Source: Megaustenia siamemsis
Taxonomy: Eukaryota > Mollusca > Gastropoda > Stylommatophora > Ariophantidae
DNA: 64,000 bases
Reading direction: 5' to 3'
Assembly: GCA_032433765.1 (NCBI GenBank)
Contig: JAVIAB010000024.1
Location: 13,720,578 to 13,784,577 of the forward strand
Shown: positions 1 through 10,276 of the stretch, one piece after another
How the letters are laid out: each line of letters begins with the position of its first letter
How positions within the stretch are numbered: the stretch's first letter is position 1
The notes under the pieces: model-generated
Seen by the model: only the letters and a program-made list of their open reading frames with translations
The model's database searches: none
Told to the model about the DNA's origin: nothing
Translations under genes and position numbers: made by a program

Positions 1-1
1 C

Positions 2-397
2 GAAAAATGCCTACATTGTAAGCATCCTGGCTACACCTGTAATGACACTTGTCCCGATTGTAAATTTGGGCTACAGTGCAAACAGACGTGTTCTGATGGC
101 TGTGACATCATATGTGACCCGGAAAGTACAGACTGTACGTGCAAGGAAACGTACTACGGGTCAGACTGCACTCTCAAATGTCCGGACAACTGTTTCAACG
201 ACACCTGTGAACAGTCAACCGGGAACTGTACATGCAAGGGAACGTTCTACGGGTCAGACTGTACTCTCAAATCTCCGGACAACTGTTTGAACGAAACCTG
301 TGAACAGTTAATTGGGGCCTGCGTCTCGTATATCGATGATTCTCACTTTAAGAAGAGTCTGCCGATTACAACAAACCCAAGCATATGGATTCCTTAA
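2..397 (+). CDS. Partial EGF-module protein (MEGF/scavenger-receptor-F-like), 3' end of an exon or gene
   Basis: The frame starting at base 2 is open across the window edge for 131 codons and stops at 395-397. It is cysteine-rich with spacing typical of EGF-like modules in MEGF10-like or SREC-like extracellular proteins (motifs such as CTCKETYYGSDC and CTCKGTFYGSDC). Two modules are near-copies of each other, pointing to internal duplication. The second has Ser where the first has Cys (LKSPDN versus LKCPDN), and the last 20 or so residues lose the pattern. Either the exon ends near 330-340 and the rest is intron read-through, or the 3' end is decayed. No transmembrane segment is visible. Such proteins are usually secreted or single-pass receptors; the role here cannot be told. 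An 82-codon frame in the same stretch is a shadow. Confidence 0.6.
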   Translation, partial: EKCLHCKHPGYTCNDTCPDCKFGLQCKQTCSDGCDIICDPESTDCTCKETYYGSDCTLKCPDNCFNDTCEQSTGNCTCKGTFYGSDCTLKSPDNCLNETCEQLIGACVSYIDDSHFKKSLPITTNPSIWIP

Positions 398-1085
398 TGT
401 GTTTCTGTGCTGGACATGGTTCATTTCATGGTGTTTTTCCGTGAAGCCATGGCTCATATCTTGATGTCTTTCTGTGCTAGTCATGGCTCATATCTTGATA
501 TGTTTCTGTGCTAGCCATGGCTAGTGTGTGTGTGTGTGCTGGCTATGGCTTATATCTTGGTGTGTGTCATGTTAGTCATATCTTGGTGTGTCCGTGTTAA
601 TCATGTCTCATATCCTTATGTGTGTATGTGATTAGTCATATCTCATATCTTAGTGTGTATCTGTGTTAGTCATGTGTCACATCTTTGTGTGTCATGTTTG
701 GGTTAATGATATCTCATATCTTTGTGTGCATGATTATGTTAGTCATATCTCATATCTTTGTGTGTGCATGCCTGTGTATGTCACATCTCATATCCTTGTG
801 AGTGCATGGCTATGTTAGTAACATCTCATATCTTTGTGTGTGCATGTCTATGTTGGTCATATCTCATATCTTTGTGTGCATGTCTATGTTAGGCATGTGT
901 CATATCTTTGCGTGTGCATGTCCATGTCAGACATATCTCATATCTTTATGTGCATGTCAATGTTAGTCATGTGTCATATATCTTGATGTGTGTCAGTGTT
1001 AGTCATGCCTCGTATCGCTATGTGCATGACTGTGTTTGTCACATCTCATATCTCTGTGTGTACATGTCTGTGTTAGTCACCTCTA
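398..1085. repeat. Degenerate minisatellite, roughly 30-36 bp unit
   Basis: Repeating variants of catatctcatatctttgtgtg with linkers such as catgtctatgttagt occur about 18 times. Units are uneven and diverged, so this is an old array. It begins directly after the EGF frame stop. Short frames inside it are repeat artefacts. Confidence 0.75.
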
Positions 1086-1365
1086 GTGACTCGGGCAGAT
1101 GGTGCTCGTAAACCTGGGAGGGCCGACCATCTAAGCGCAGAATCCCCCTACAGAAAAGATCATCTGCTGCCTTGCAGGAAGATTGGGGACAATCAAAGGC
1201 TAAGGAAAGCTAACCTGAATAAAATGCTGGCTGAAATCGGATGCACTGGGCCATTGGCGCAGAACACAGTGCAACGTATTAAATCAATTCATGTTCAATC
1301 AGAGTGGATCTGGCGGGCTCTAATTGTGATGTTCTGTCTGTGGGGACGATCAACACACTTAACTT

Positions 1366-1445
1366 GACAGCTGACTTCATGTGAGAGTCTGGGATTCTGC
1401 TCTGATTGAGTCCTGATCGCAGAGAGAGAGAGAGAGAGAGAGAGA
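1366..1445 (+). mobile_element. LINE N1 3'-end remnant plus GA tract
   Basis: Bases 1366-1426 match 6181-6240 nearly base for base, including the codons for the terminal residues and the trailer gattgagtcctgatcgcaga. The copy at 5855-6240 shows the reading frame. Upstream, 1090-1365 may be a decayed body of the same element but I could not align it. A (GA)n tract follows at 1421-1445. Confidence 0.6.
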
Positions 1446-1465
1446 TTTGCCGCCAAAGTTTTTGA

Positions 1466-1741
1466 ATCTATCTATCTATCTATTGTCCTTTTGAGCCGAA
1501 GACGGCACATAGGGCAGAACCACAATCTCAAAAACAGAAACCTTGATCGCCAAAGTAGCACATATTGCAGAGATCACTGCTCTAAAATATATGGCGCTGT
1601 TTCCATAACAATACTTTTTACAATGACAACTTGTCAAGCCATCGATCAATCTCCTTAACCGCCTCCTACGACATGCCTGGAAGGTCACAGTGTCACTATG
1701 CTTTACCTCCCTCATAATGAGGCCCCGGTAACACACAGGAA
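1466..1741 (-). mobile_element. SINE-like repeat M, copy 1
   Basis: About 85 percent identical by eye to 60797-61060 in the other orientation; a partial third copy lies at 32485-32560. The core tgtcgtaagaggcgactaag (plus-strand sense of the 60.8 kb copy) resembles conserved central domains of mollusc SINEs known to me from abalone-type genomes (memory, not a search). The element ends in an (ATCT)n tail at 1466-1484, as does the 32.5 kb fragment. An 86-codon frame covers it, but it is shared between copies only as repeat sequence and is not a gene. Confidence 0.6.
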
Positions 1742-1784
1742 ATGTTGGGAATACTGATGATTATTTATATTTGTAAACATTCTT

Positions 1785-2125
1785 TCTACTACTTCTTCTT
1801 CAGCGATCAGCTATCCCAACGCGTTAGATTTGTAGACCAGCATTGGCCATGGATGAGATGTTATTGATAACGTCACCAGTATCCAACAACTTATCACACA
1901 GGGTTGATTCTATGTTTCATATTTGTGTTCCTATGGTGTTGAGAGTGCAGCAGTCCCGTAGGATGATCTCTGGAGTTTGTCTGGATACCCCGCAGTCACA
2001 TTACGTTTGGGCACTTGAGTTCTATCTTGTGTAAGTGTCACTTAAGGCCACAATGACCTGTTCATGATCTGGATATCTTGGTCTGCTCATTTCTACTGAG
2101 TTTGATTACGTTGTAACGCTATGGC
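1785..2125 (-). mobile_element. LINE N2 3' end, unexpanded copy
   Basis: Read on the minus strand this aligns with 18870-19060 and then with 22325-22480. Shared blocks include gcagaccaagatatccagat, catcctac(g/a)ggactgc, tcaacaccataggaacacaa, ctggtcta and atcgctgaagaagaag. The encoded fragment keeps the LQDC-type C-terminal pattern of I/Jockey-like LINEs (HPTG or ILQDC depending on frame, with frameshifts). It is important because it holds one copy each of the two segments that are massively repeated at 19040-22345 and 22468-23646. Confidence 0.75.
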
Positions 2126-2375
2126 TTACATCACATACACCACGGTGGGAACGTATGTAAAGCATTTTAAGGTTTTCTAAATTATCTTTAAGGAACGTCG
2201 CTGTTGTATCTGGCATTAAGTCTTTGCTTCATAATGCCTGAAATACGTGTTTCTGTCAGAAGAGTCTAATATTAGACAGTCTCTGGTGACTAGTTGCATG
2301 CTATGGCAGTGAAATTAGCTATTTTAGCATCGCTTGATGCTTGCTTGCTCTCGCCCGATGATTAAAGGAGTAGAT

Positions 2376-2890
2376 CTCTTCGTCATCCGTCCTGAAAAGG
2401 ACGTTAAGTTGGCGTGTCTGCTTGTTTTGTGGTTTTTTTTATTTTAGCATCGCGTCCCAACGTTGTGCTACCAATGCCAGACCTGGACCCTAGATGCAAG
2501 AACAATAAGAAAAAATAATCTCTGCAGAGATAAAATGTGTTAGACGAATGACAGGAAATAGTCTGAAAGATAAGATTAGAAATGAAGAACTGAGAAGAAA
2601 AGTTAGGAATAGCCCCCGTCATAGAATATATAAGGAAACAACAGATAAAATGGTTTGGCCACGTGACAAGGCAGAAAAATCAAAATAAAACACAACGAGC
2701 CTTCAGCGAACGTTATGAGAACACCAGACCCAAGGGTCGACCACGAAAAAGATAGATCGAGGGAATTTTAGAAGCACTAGGAAACATAACAGCAGCAGAG
2801 GCGAACAGAAGAGCAAAAGGCTGCAAATTATATCTCCCCTCGACGCTGAAAGGCAGATGAGGAAGGAAAGAGGAAGAAGAAGCATCGTGT
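2376..2890 (+). mobile_element. R1 tail fragment followed by LINE C 3' part (degenerate)
   Basis: 2376-2420 matches the end of repeat R1 (aaaggacgttaagt and flanks; compare 33575-33605). From about 2440 to 2890 the sequence matches LINE C at 31020-31435: the block from ccaacgttgtgctaccaatg through the RNEELR-, IKWFGHVT- and RRAK-coding parts to the ctcgacgctgaaaggc tail. Several frameshifts and stops break it (the IDGILEALGNITAAEANRRAK region is still readable). Confidence 0.75.
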
Positions 2891-2894
2891 GGTA

Positions 2895-3290
2895 TCCTCT
2901 CGACATTTTCTATTCACTACCACGGATTCCTAATTAGAACTATACTTGTCCCTTTCCAATTTTAAAACACGTTATGGGTTAACATCAAACATTAGTCTTT
3001 TATTTTGTTGTTTTTGTTATTGTTGATGTTCTATTTCATTGTATAGCGATTTAAAAGACTGGTCTATTACGTAAACAAGTGCACATGGTTAGAGAGTAAG
3101 GACAATAAGAAGCCAAATAATTTCAACAATATTAAAGTTTTCGTTGATTATTTTCAGTCACGTAAATAAATATATAGCAGCTGAGATGATGGCTCTCTCT
3201 GTCTCTAGGTCCGAGTTCTCCCGTATCAAATCTGTACAAAAGATGGAATCACGCCTTATTATTTTTATTTCTTTTCACTTCCAGTCAATA
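2895..3290. other. No recognisable feature
   Basis: AT-rich unique-looking sequence; nothing coding or structured seen. Confidence 0.5.
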
Positions 3291-3299
3291 TGGCGGATA

Positions 3300-3700
3300 G
3301 GCGGCCGGAACCGTTGAAACTATGTCTGAAAAGTGATTCTTGTTGCCGTTTCCTCATATTCAAAGTCCGACTTACGGCAGGGTCTACTGAGTTTAGTGCT
3401 CTGTGCACATCGCGAGCTGTATTTTTTTCCATCCGGATCGTGTTTCGATTTTCAGATTCATCTATGAATGATGATATCGCATGTCGAAGGACAGTTCATC
3501 TACGTTCACTTTCGGTGCGGCTGCGACTTATGTATTTTGGTGTATGCTGTGACTGCTATGATGGGTACTGCGGCTGTCTTTCTTTGTTTGGATCTTCAGG
3601 GATATGAAATGTTAATTTGGATGATTTCATTTGCATGGGCGGTTGAGCAATTATCAATTTTAATTCGTTTGCAGTGATGCCCGGGCCTTCAACTATTAAG
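3300..3700 (+). mobile_element. LINE L 3' region, copy 1
   Basis: Matches 52790-53130 on the opposite strand over about 350 bp, with exact shared blocks gctctgtgcacatcg, gggcggttgagcaattat and attttaattcgtttgcagtg. In the other copy a coding tail lies just upstream, so this part is probably 3' UTR. The 105- and 69-codon frames here are not conserved between the copies and are not genes. Confidence 0.65.
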
Positions 3701-3916
3701 ACTACTTTTATTTGTTTTACTTGTTTCTACTTGTCTGTTACACTGATGATACAATTGTGAAGAAAGAGTGATAGGCTCGGCAGAGAAAATCTGTAAATGA
3801 AACTTGAGAGATTGGCAAACATGCCCGCTAATGGAGACAAAACGTATCAGCAGATGAGGCTGTCATTTATGGTTCAGAAACTGATTCAGACTTTATGATA
3901 TTAACATCGGGCAGCT

Positions 3917-4003
3917 GAGAGGACGGGCAGGAATGTATGTAGCAACAAGCTACACGGATTATTGAAGAACGGCATATGGGCATTTGTTGAAAGTGTGTGT
4001 GGA

Positions 4004-4052
<49 letters not shown>

Positions 4053-4128
4053 GGGTAGGTTAGTATGTACCAACAAGCTACACGAATTATTGAAGGATGG
4101 CATACGGGCATTTGTTGAAAGTGTGTGT

Positions 4129-4172
<44 letters not shown>
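3917..4172. repeat. Tandem duplication of about 129 bp, each copy ending in a GA microsatellite
   Basis: The block beginning gaggacggg(c/t)agg, running through caacaagctacacg and catttgttgaaagtgtgtgt to a (GA)n tract, occurs at about 3917-4046 and 4046-4172. GA tracts lie at 4006-4048 and 4125-4170. Confidence 0.85.
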
Positions 4173-4329
4173 TGGCGTGATTGAACGTATACGAATATAG
4201 CCATCTAGAATCTATGAGCGCAGAGCTAATTCTCATGGTGAGATAGTGTCATCATCTTCAAGACTTGTAACCACAAACAGTGGAGATTAAGAGAAATAAT
4301 TCTAGTATGAGCTGGTTACATTAAAATAA

Positions 4330-4876
4330 AGAAAATGGGTAAACATGCTAGTTACTAAGGGGGATTAGTAAACAGGCTAGTTACTAAGGGGATTAGTAAA
4401 CATGCTAGTTACTAAGGGGGATTAGTAAACAGGCTAGTTACTAAGGGGGATTAGTAAACAGGCTAGTCACTAAGGGGGATTAGTAAACATGCTAGTTACT
4501 AAGGGGGATTAGTAAACAGGCTAGTCACTAAGGGGGATTAGTAAACAGGCTAGTTACTAAGGGGGATTAGTAAACAGGCTAGTTACTAAGGGGGATTAGT
4601 AAACAGGCTAGTCACTAAGGGGATAGTAAACAGGCTAGTTACTAAGGGGGATTAGTAAACAGGCTAGTTACTAAGGGGGATTAGTAAACATGCTAGTCAC
4701 TAAGGGGATTAGTAAACAGGCTAGTCACTAAGGGGGATTAGTAAACATGCTAGTCACTAAAGGGGATTAGTAAACAGGCTAGTTACTAAGGGGGATTAGT
4801 AAACAGGCTAGTTACTAAGGGGATTAGTAAACATGCTAGTCACTAAAGGGGATTAGTAAACAGGCTAGTTACTAAT
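4330..4876. repeat. 29-bp minisatellite, about 19 copies
   Basis: Unit core gattagtaaacaggctagtt followed by actaaggg. Variation is mainly caggc/catgc, gttac/gtcac and G-run length, in a patchwork suggesting recent homogenisation. No seed element recognised. Confidence 0.95.
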
Positions 4877-5332
4877 GTTGTAGATTGCAAAGAGTGTCCC
4901 GTAGCACATGGTATTCAATCGTAGTGGAGTGAAGTATTGAACTTGACCGTACTAGTCTTCATACAATATAAGCGAGGTGGCCAGTGATTCCTGTTATTAA
5001 CATGTTCAGTATCTTTACCACATTGTTTCCAACTGTGTCGACTGAAGAACGTCATGCTGAGATAGGTCTCAACTTCACCTTATCTCCGAGCAAACTAGCA
5101 ACGATAGTGATGTCCCCAGATTGTAAAGGGAAGTAAGTATATAATTAAAATACTGGCATTGTTAACATTAAAGATGAATCATGAAAACAGTAAACAAGTG
5201 TAGAGTTACATACGTTTAGTTGCAACAATAAGCAGACAAGCAAAGACTAGGCCGAGGTGTGTCATGTTGCATGTGGCGCTAAATTTGGAAAATGACCTAT
5301 TTTGAATTAGATTGACCGCTAATTTTATTGAT
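4877..5332. other. No recognisable feature
   Basis: Mixed unique-looking sequence; no frame or repeat I can support. Confidence 0.5.
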
Positions 5333-5440
5333 GTTAAAATATGTTCGTATTAAAGTAAAATGATGTGAAATATGTTCGTATTAAGTTAAAATGATGTGAA
5401 AAATGTTGGTATTAAGTTAAAATGATCTGAAATAGCAAGA
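5333..5440. repeat. Three tandem copies of a 30-bp unit
   Basis: Units share tgttcgtattaa(a/g)(g/t)taaaatgatgtga with minor changes. Confidence 0.8.
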
Positions 5441-5523
5441 GTAAGCCAAAATATAGTCGCTGGCCGGGCAAATTTAATAGGAAAAATCTACCCAAAACTT
5501 TAAAACTCTTGACTATAACAATA

Positions 5524-5592
5524 TGAGAGTACTCCTGAAATCGGAGATTATTTGCATGTACGGCGGGGGACAACTGAGCACACGGTTGCTGG
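5524..5592 (+). mobile_element. SINE S1 internal fragment
   Basis: Shares cggag(a/t)tatttgcatgt with a cggcggggga... block and cacacggttgctgg with S1 at 12470-12530 (minus). The tRNA head is missing. Confidence 0.55.
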
Positions 5593-5854
5593 TAGTAAAA
5601 GAAATAGGAAAAAATTATATTTATTCAAAATTCAGTCCCTTGGGATTTCGTTTGAGATAAACAGCTGGCGAAAACAAACAAACAAATACATAAACGAAAA
5701 CAAAGTCATATACAACTACAGGATGATGACACGTTTTCTTTCATCTTTATCCGACGGGATTTGATTGATCTTTAGCTTAGGCCTTTTTTTTTAAATGCCC
5801 AGATAACACCATTTAAAGAGAGAGGGAGATTACCACAAGAGAACCATCCGCTCA

Positions 5855-6240
5855 GTTATGATGAAGCCAAATCCATCCTCAAAGGTCAGTGCCATGAAAA
5901 ATGGAAACGAGAACACCCAAAGCATAATGAGAGGGACGGATACCACCAACTATCAAGGAGGGATCAAGTCATCATACTTCGCCTACGCACGGGCCACCAG
6001 ATTCATGTTCACCAAATTCAAAGTAGGTACAACCAGCCTATGCCACTGTACACTGGACAATATGACTACAAAACATGTTCTACAGGATTGCCCCCAGTAC
6101 ACAGACCTGAGAAGAGCAATGTGGTCCACGCCCACCTCCCTGGAAGAGAAACTATATGGGGCAATCGATTCGCTTAAACAGACAGCTGACTTCATGAGAG
6201 AGTCTGGAATCCTACTCTGATTGAGTCTTGATCGCAGAGA
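5855..6240 (+). mobile_element. LINE N1 (I/Jockey-like) C-terminal coding tail and 3' end
   Basis: A 120-codon open frame ends with the classic tail of RNase-H-bearing non-LTR elements: TRFMFTKFKVGTTSLCHC, then HVLQDCPQYTDLRRAMW, then a short C-terminal helix and stop at 6218-6220. The first 30 or so codons do not look like the family, so the homology probably begins near 5945. The trailer gattgagtcttgatcgcaga is shared with 1407-1426, which defines the family 3' end. 5'-truncated and dead. Confidence 0.8.
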
Positions 6241-6305
6241 GATAACACCAAAGTATGATACGTTTCTCCCACCATTGTTAACATGAGAACGTCAACCTGT
6301 ATAAT

Positions 6306-6562
6306 TGGGGAACCAGTAGTGGGATGTAACATACAATCCTACAAGGTATGGTGGCGGCTTTACATAAAAGGAACAAGACAAAATAATGACGTTTCGGCCA
6401 ACATGAGACCTTCTTCAGAAATCGAGAACAACAACAATAAACGTTGAGAAAAATATAAATATTCCTACATCTAGGATGATATGGATATGATATTTATTTG
6501 CCTTTTATGTGAAGCTGTCACTTTACCTTATAGGAGTGGTACACCCCACTACTGGCTTCCTG
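6306..6562. repeat. Foldback (inverted-repeat) element with arms of about 65 bp
   Basis: The left arm (6306-6376; accagtagtggg, aaggtatggtggcggctt, acataaaagg) pairs with the reverse complement of 6494-6562 at roughly 80 percent. The loop holds a ctgaagaagg...ggccgaaacgtc motif on the minus strand (6385-6420), also seen at 49020-49065. Confidence 0.65.
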
Positions 6563-6703
6563 CTAAAAGCTTTACCGCAACTCCATATTTATTTACCCGT
6601 TCCCAACCTGTACACTTGTTTGATTAATAAATGTGCTTCTACTGACGAAACATGTTCTTTAACACTTGCACATTTGCAAGATATGTTCCAATATTTGTAG
6701 ATC

Positions 6704-7285
6704 CACTTGACATATACAAATAGACACCACCTTCACATATACATGTAGGGATCTGCTTGACATATACAAATAGTAATCTCCTGGGCATATACAAATATGG
6801 ACATATAAATATAGACGTCACCTTGACATATACATGTAGGAATCTGCTTGACATATACATATAGGAATCTGCTTGACATATACAGATAGGGATCTTCTTG
6901 ACATATACAGATAGGGATCTTCTTGACATATACAGATAGGGATCTTCTTGACATATACAAATAATAATCTCCTTGAAATATACAAATATGGATATATAAA
7001 TATAGACATCATATTGACATATACATGTAGGGATCTGCATGACATATACAAATAGGGATCTCCTTGACATATACAAATAGGGATCTCCTTGACATATACA
7101 AATATGAACATATAAATATAGACATCCCCTTGACATATACATGTAGGGATCTGCTTGACATATACAAATAGGGTTCTCCTTGACATATACAAATAGGGAT
7201 CTCCTTGACATATACAAATAGGGATCTCCTCGACATATACAAATATGGATCTCCTTGACATATACAAATAGGGATCCCATTCACA
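6704..7285. repeat. 25-bp minisatellite, about 23 copies
   Basis: Unit core gacatatacaaatagggatc plus tcctt. Because 25 is not a multiple of 3 and no frame of the minus-strand unit has a stop, all three minus frames stay open and read the same 25-residue cycle (pieces RRSLFVYVKEIPICICQGDP). These frames, up to 213 codons, are artefacts. Related arrays lie at 9985-10276 and 11160-11300. Confidence 0.95.
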
Positions 7286-7615
7286 TACACGCACAGAGAT
7301 ATCTTTTATTTCTTTTATCCTGTTTTATCTTTTCCCTTTATGTGTCGCAGGTTTAAGTCAATGAATTTTCCTAACAAGGACATTTTCTGTGGCTTGGTAC
7401 ATATTGATACTGTATTGTTTTATTATGTCGTAAATTCCATCAATCTATCTTTTTCTTGGTCTACCTATATATCTTGGTTGTTCTATTTTGCTGTTATAAT
7501 TTTTCACGTGACAGGGCTTGCACAAACGACGTGTTTTTTCTAGACTCTGACATCAGTTTCCAAATGTATACCCAGTGCTCTTAGTTTAGGCATTTATTGT
7601 CAACTGATAATCATT
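7286..7615. other. No recognisable feature
   Basis: AT-rich; a 67-codon frame at 7340-7543 is hydrophobic and unsupported. Confidence 0.5.
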
Positions 7616-8632
7616 TGGACTATGTATTCGTGAATGGGTTATAAAAGATTGTGTATTCGTGAAATGTTAACAAGATTGTATATTCGTGAATGTGCTAATA
7701 TTATTGTGTATTCGTGAATGTGTTATAAAAGATTGTGTATTCGTGAAATGTTAACAAGATTGTATATTCGTGAATGTGCTAACATTATTGTGTATTCGTG
7801 ATTGTGTTATAAAAGATTGTGTATTCGTGAAATGTTAAAAAGATTGTGTATTCGTGAAATGTTAACAAGATTGTGTATTCGTGAATGTGCTAACATTATT
7901 GTGTATTCGTGAATGTGTTATAAAAGATTGTGTATTCGTGAAATGTTAACAAGATTGTGTATTCGTGAAATGTTAACACGATTTTGTATTTGTGATTGTG
8001 CTAACAAGAATGTGTATTCATGAATGTGCTAACAAGATGGTGTATTCATGAATGTACTAACAAGATGGTGTATTCATGAATGTGCTAACACGATTGTGTA
8101 TTCATGAATGTACTAACAAGATTGTGTATTCATGAATGTGCTAACAAGATTGTGTATTCATGAATGTACTAACAAGATTGTGTATTCATGAATGTACTAA
8201 CAAGATTGTGTATTCATGAATGTACTAACAAAATTGTGTATTCATGAATGTACTAACACGATTGTGTATTCATGAATGTGCTAACAAGAATGTGTATTCA
8301 TGAATGTACTAACAAGATTGTGCATTCATGAATGTGCTAACAAGATTGTGTATTCACGAATGTACTAACAATATTGTGTATTCATGAATGTACTAACAAG
8401 ATTGTGTATTCATGAATGTGCTAACAAGAATGTGTATTCATGAATGTACTAACAAGATTGTGTATTCATGAATGTGCTAACAAGATTGTGTATTCATGAA
8501 TGTACTAACAAGATTGTGCATTCATGAATGTACTAACAAGATTGTGTATTCATGAATGTGCTGACAAGATTGTGTATTCATGAATGTACTAACAAGATTG
8601 TGTATTCATGAATGTACTAACAAGATTGTGTG
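7616..8632. repeat. 28-bp minisatellite, about 36 copies in two blocks
   Basis: Unit core gtgtattcatgaatgt then actaacaagatt. The first third (7616-7980) uses tattcgtgaa with alternating gttaacaag, gtgctaa and gttataaaa linkers, giving a higher-order period near 84 bp; the rest uses tattcatgaa and is more uniform. Confidence 0.95.
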
Positions 8633-8779
8633 ACATTCTTGGGATTTATCCAGTGAAACTAACGTGGTGGAATGTACAAACTTTCAATGCGAGACCAGCG
8701 TTAAGAATAACTGCGATACAAATAGTTAAAGTTCGGTTTTAAATTAAAAATATGGTGTATCAAAATGGTTTCAAGTGAC

Positions 8780-8977
8780 GGAGACAGTTAGGGAAGTGAT
8801 TTATCCCCCTTACTGCTCATTCTATACATAAACTATATCATTAAAGTAGAGATAACTCTAGAGACAGAAAATATACATCAGAAATAAATGAATTGCTTTA
8901 CGCTGATGATCAAAGTCTGATGTATAAAATATAAGAACATCTACAATCGCATATAAATTTGCTCCAAAGAAACCTAT
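8780..8977 (+). mobile_element. LINE F (RTE-like) reverse-transcriptase fragment, left of an insertion
   Basis: Decayed RT sequence with a readable LLYADDQS motif (tyrosine codon at 8899), the catalytic palm motif C. Upstream codons resemble the LSPLLF...YIN region but contain stops. The element is interrupted at 8977/8978 by LINE A1 and resumes at 9466. Confidence 0.65.
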
Positions 8978-9465
8978 CATCATCATCATGTGCTATACCG
9001 GTTGGCGTAGGCGTGGATCATGTCCCTCCACAATCTTCTATCTTACAGTGCATTGTATCAGTTCTGTTGTTGACTGTTTTCCATGCCATGATACCAAGCT
9101 ATCCAGTATTTTCTCTCTTTGTCGTCCGCGATCTCTCTTTCCTTTTATTGTGCCAGTTGTAACCAAGTGTTCCAACTTTCCTCTTCTCACGATGTGCCCG
9201 AAAAATGTTGATTGCTTCTTTCTGATGTTTTTTAAGAGCTCCCTTTTTGTGTTGGCCTCTTTGAGAACTTCCTCATTGGTCTTTTTAGCTGTCCAGGGAT
9301 CCTTCAACATTCTTCTGAGAAATCCCATCTCTGTGGCCTCTAATCGTCTTTTTATTTGTTTGTCTACTGTCCATGATTCGCTTCCATAGGTCAGAATTGG
9401 TTCTATATAGCACCGATGAACTCTCTCGTTTTATTGACATAGATTTGTTGCGTAAGATATTTATT
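8978..9465 (-). mobile_element. LINE A1 (RTE-like), 5'-truncated, inserted in LINE F
   Basis: Minus-strand protein shows the C-terminal signature of this family: FLRRMLKDPWTAKKTNEEVL, then FFGHIVRRGKLEHLVTTG, then IKGKRDRGRQREKILDSL. The 3' end is a (ATG)n tail (catcatcatcat at about 8978-8990 on plus). Exact flanking duplications aaagaaac(c/t)tat at 8966-8977 and 9466-9477 mark target-primed insertion. Other A1 copies: 26545, 29988, 37870, 43611, 58619. Confidence 0.9.
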
Positions 9466-9978
9466 AAAGAAACTTATACCAACACGAAATGGAGATACAT
9501 GTAGAAAACACTAAAATCACGAACATTAGTCGAACACCAAGAAACATAAACATCCCAATAGACAATTAGAAATTAAAACAATTACACAAATTCAAATATA
9601 CGGGTAGTGTTTTTACAGAGGATGAAAGGTTTAACAGAGAGATTGAAGCAAGAATTCAAAGTGCTAACAAAGATACAGACTAAATTTAATCAATTATAAA
9701 GCATCCTGCTATCTCAATGGAAACAAAGAAGAACTAGATAAACGCTATCTTTATTCCGACTCTTTGCTATTAATATGAAACATGGACTGTGACCAAAGAT
9801 CAAGAAAGAAAACTAACATCATATGATATGATATCGCTCAGAAAAGCTGTTAACAAAACAAGAAGAAATCATGTAAAGAACGATGAAATCAGAAGCACCA
9901 TTGAAATGCTACCTGCAATCGAATACATAGAGACACAAAGATTAAAGTGGTTTGAACATTTAATGAGCATGAATCCAT
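9466..9978 (+). mobile_element. LINE F (RTE-like), right part
   Basis: Continues the host of the A1 insertion: post-RT residues HEMEIHVEKTKITNIS, IEARIQSANK, IFIPTLCY...ETWT, then EIRSTIEMLPAIEYIETQRL and LKWFEHL. The last part parallels LINE C (APAIEYI, IKWFGHV), so F and C are related lineages. Broken by stops and frameshifts. Confidence 0.75.
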
Positions 9979-9984
9979 AAGTAG

Positions 9985-10276
9985 ATCCCTAACAGGGATC
10001 TCCTTGACATATGCAGGAAGGGATCACCTACAAAATGAAAAATAGGTATCACCTACAAATTGACAAATAGGGATCACCTACAAATTGACAAATTGGGATC
10101 ACCTACAAATTGACAAATTGGGATCACCTACAAATTGATAAATTGGGATCACCTACAACTTGACAAATTGGGATCACCTACAAATTGACAAATGGGGATC
10201 ACCTACAAATTGACAAATAGGGATCGCCTACAAATTGACAAATAGGGATCACCTACAATTGAACAAATAGGGATCA
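9985..10276. repeat. 25-bp minisatellite (second block of the 6.7 kb family), left of LINE A2
   Basis: Unit gggatcacctacaaattgac plus aaata, exactly 25 bp, about 11 copies. The first unit (gggatctccttgacatat) is the 6.7 kb type, so the two arrays are related variants. Confidence 0.9.

Noticed and set aside
1476..1736. 86-codon frame shared with 60799-61008
   Set aside because: Both are copies of repeat M; conservation reflects recent common origin of the repeat, and the (ATCT)n tail is part of the frame.
3290..3607. 105-codon frame beginning MADRRPEPLK
   Set aside because: Lies in LINE L 3' UTR-type sequence shared with 52790-53130, where the frame is not kept.
4330..4876. CRISPR-like regular repeats
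   Set aside because: No unique spacers between repeats; contiguous minisatellite in an animal genome. Same for the other arrays.
6639..7294. Minus-strand frames of 213, 158, 93 and 75 codons
   Set aside because: Same 25-bp repeat read in three frames; period 25 explains the 25-residue cycle.
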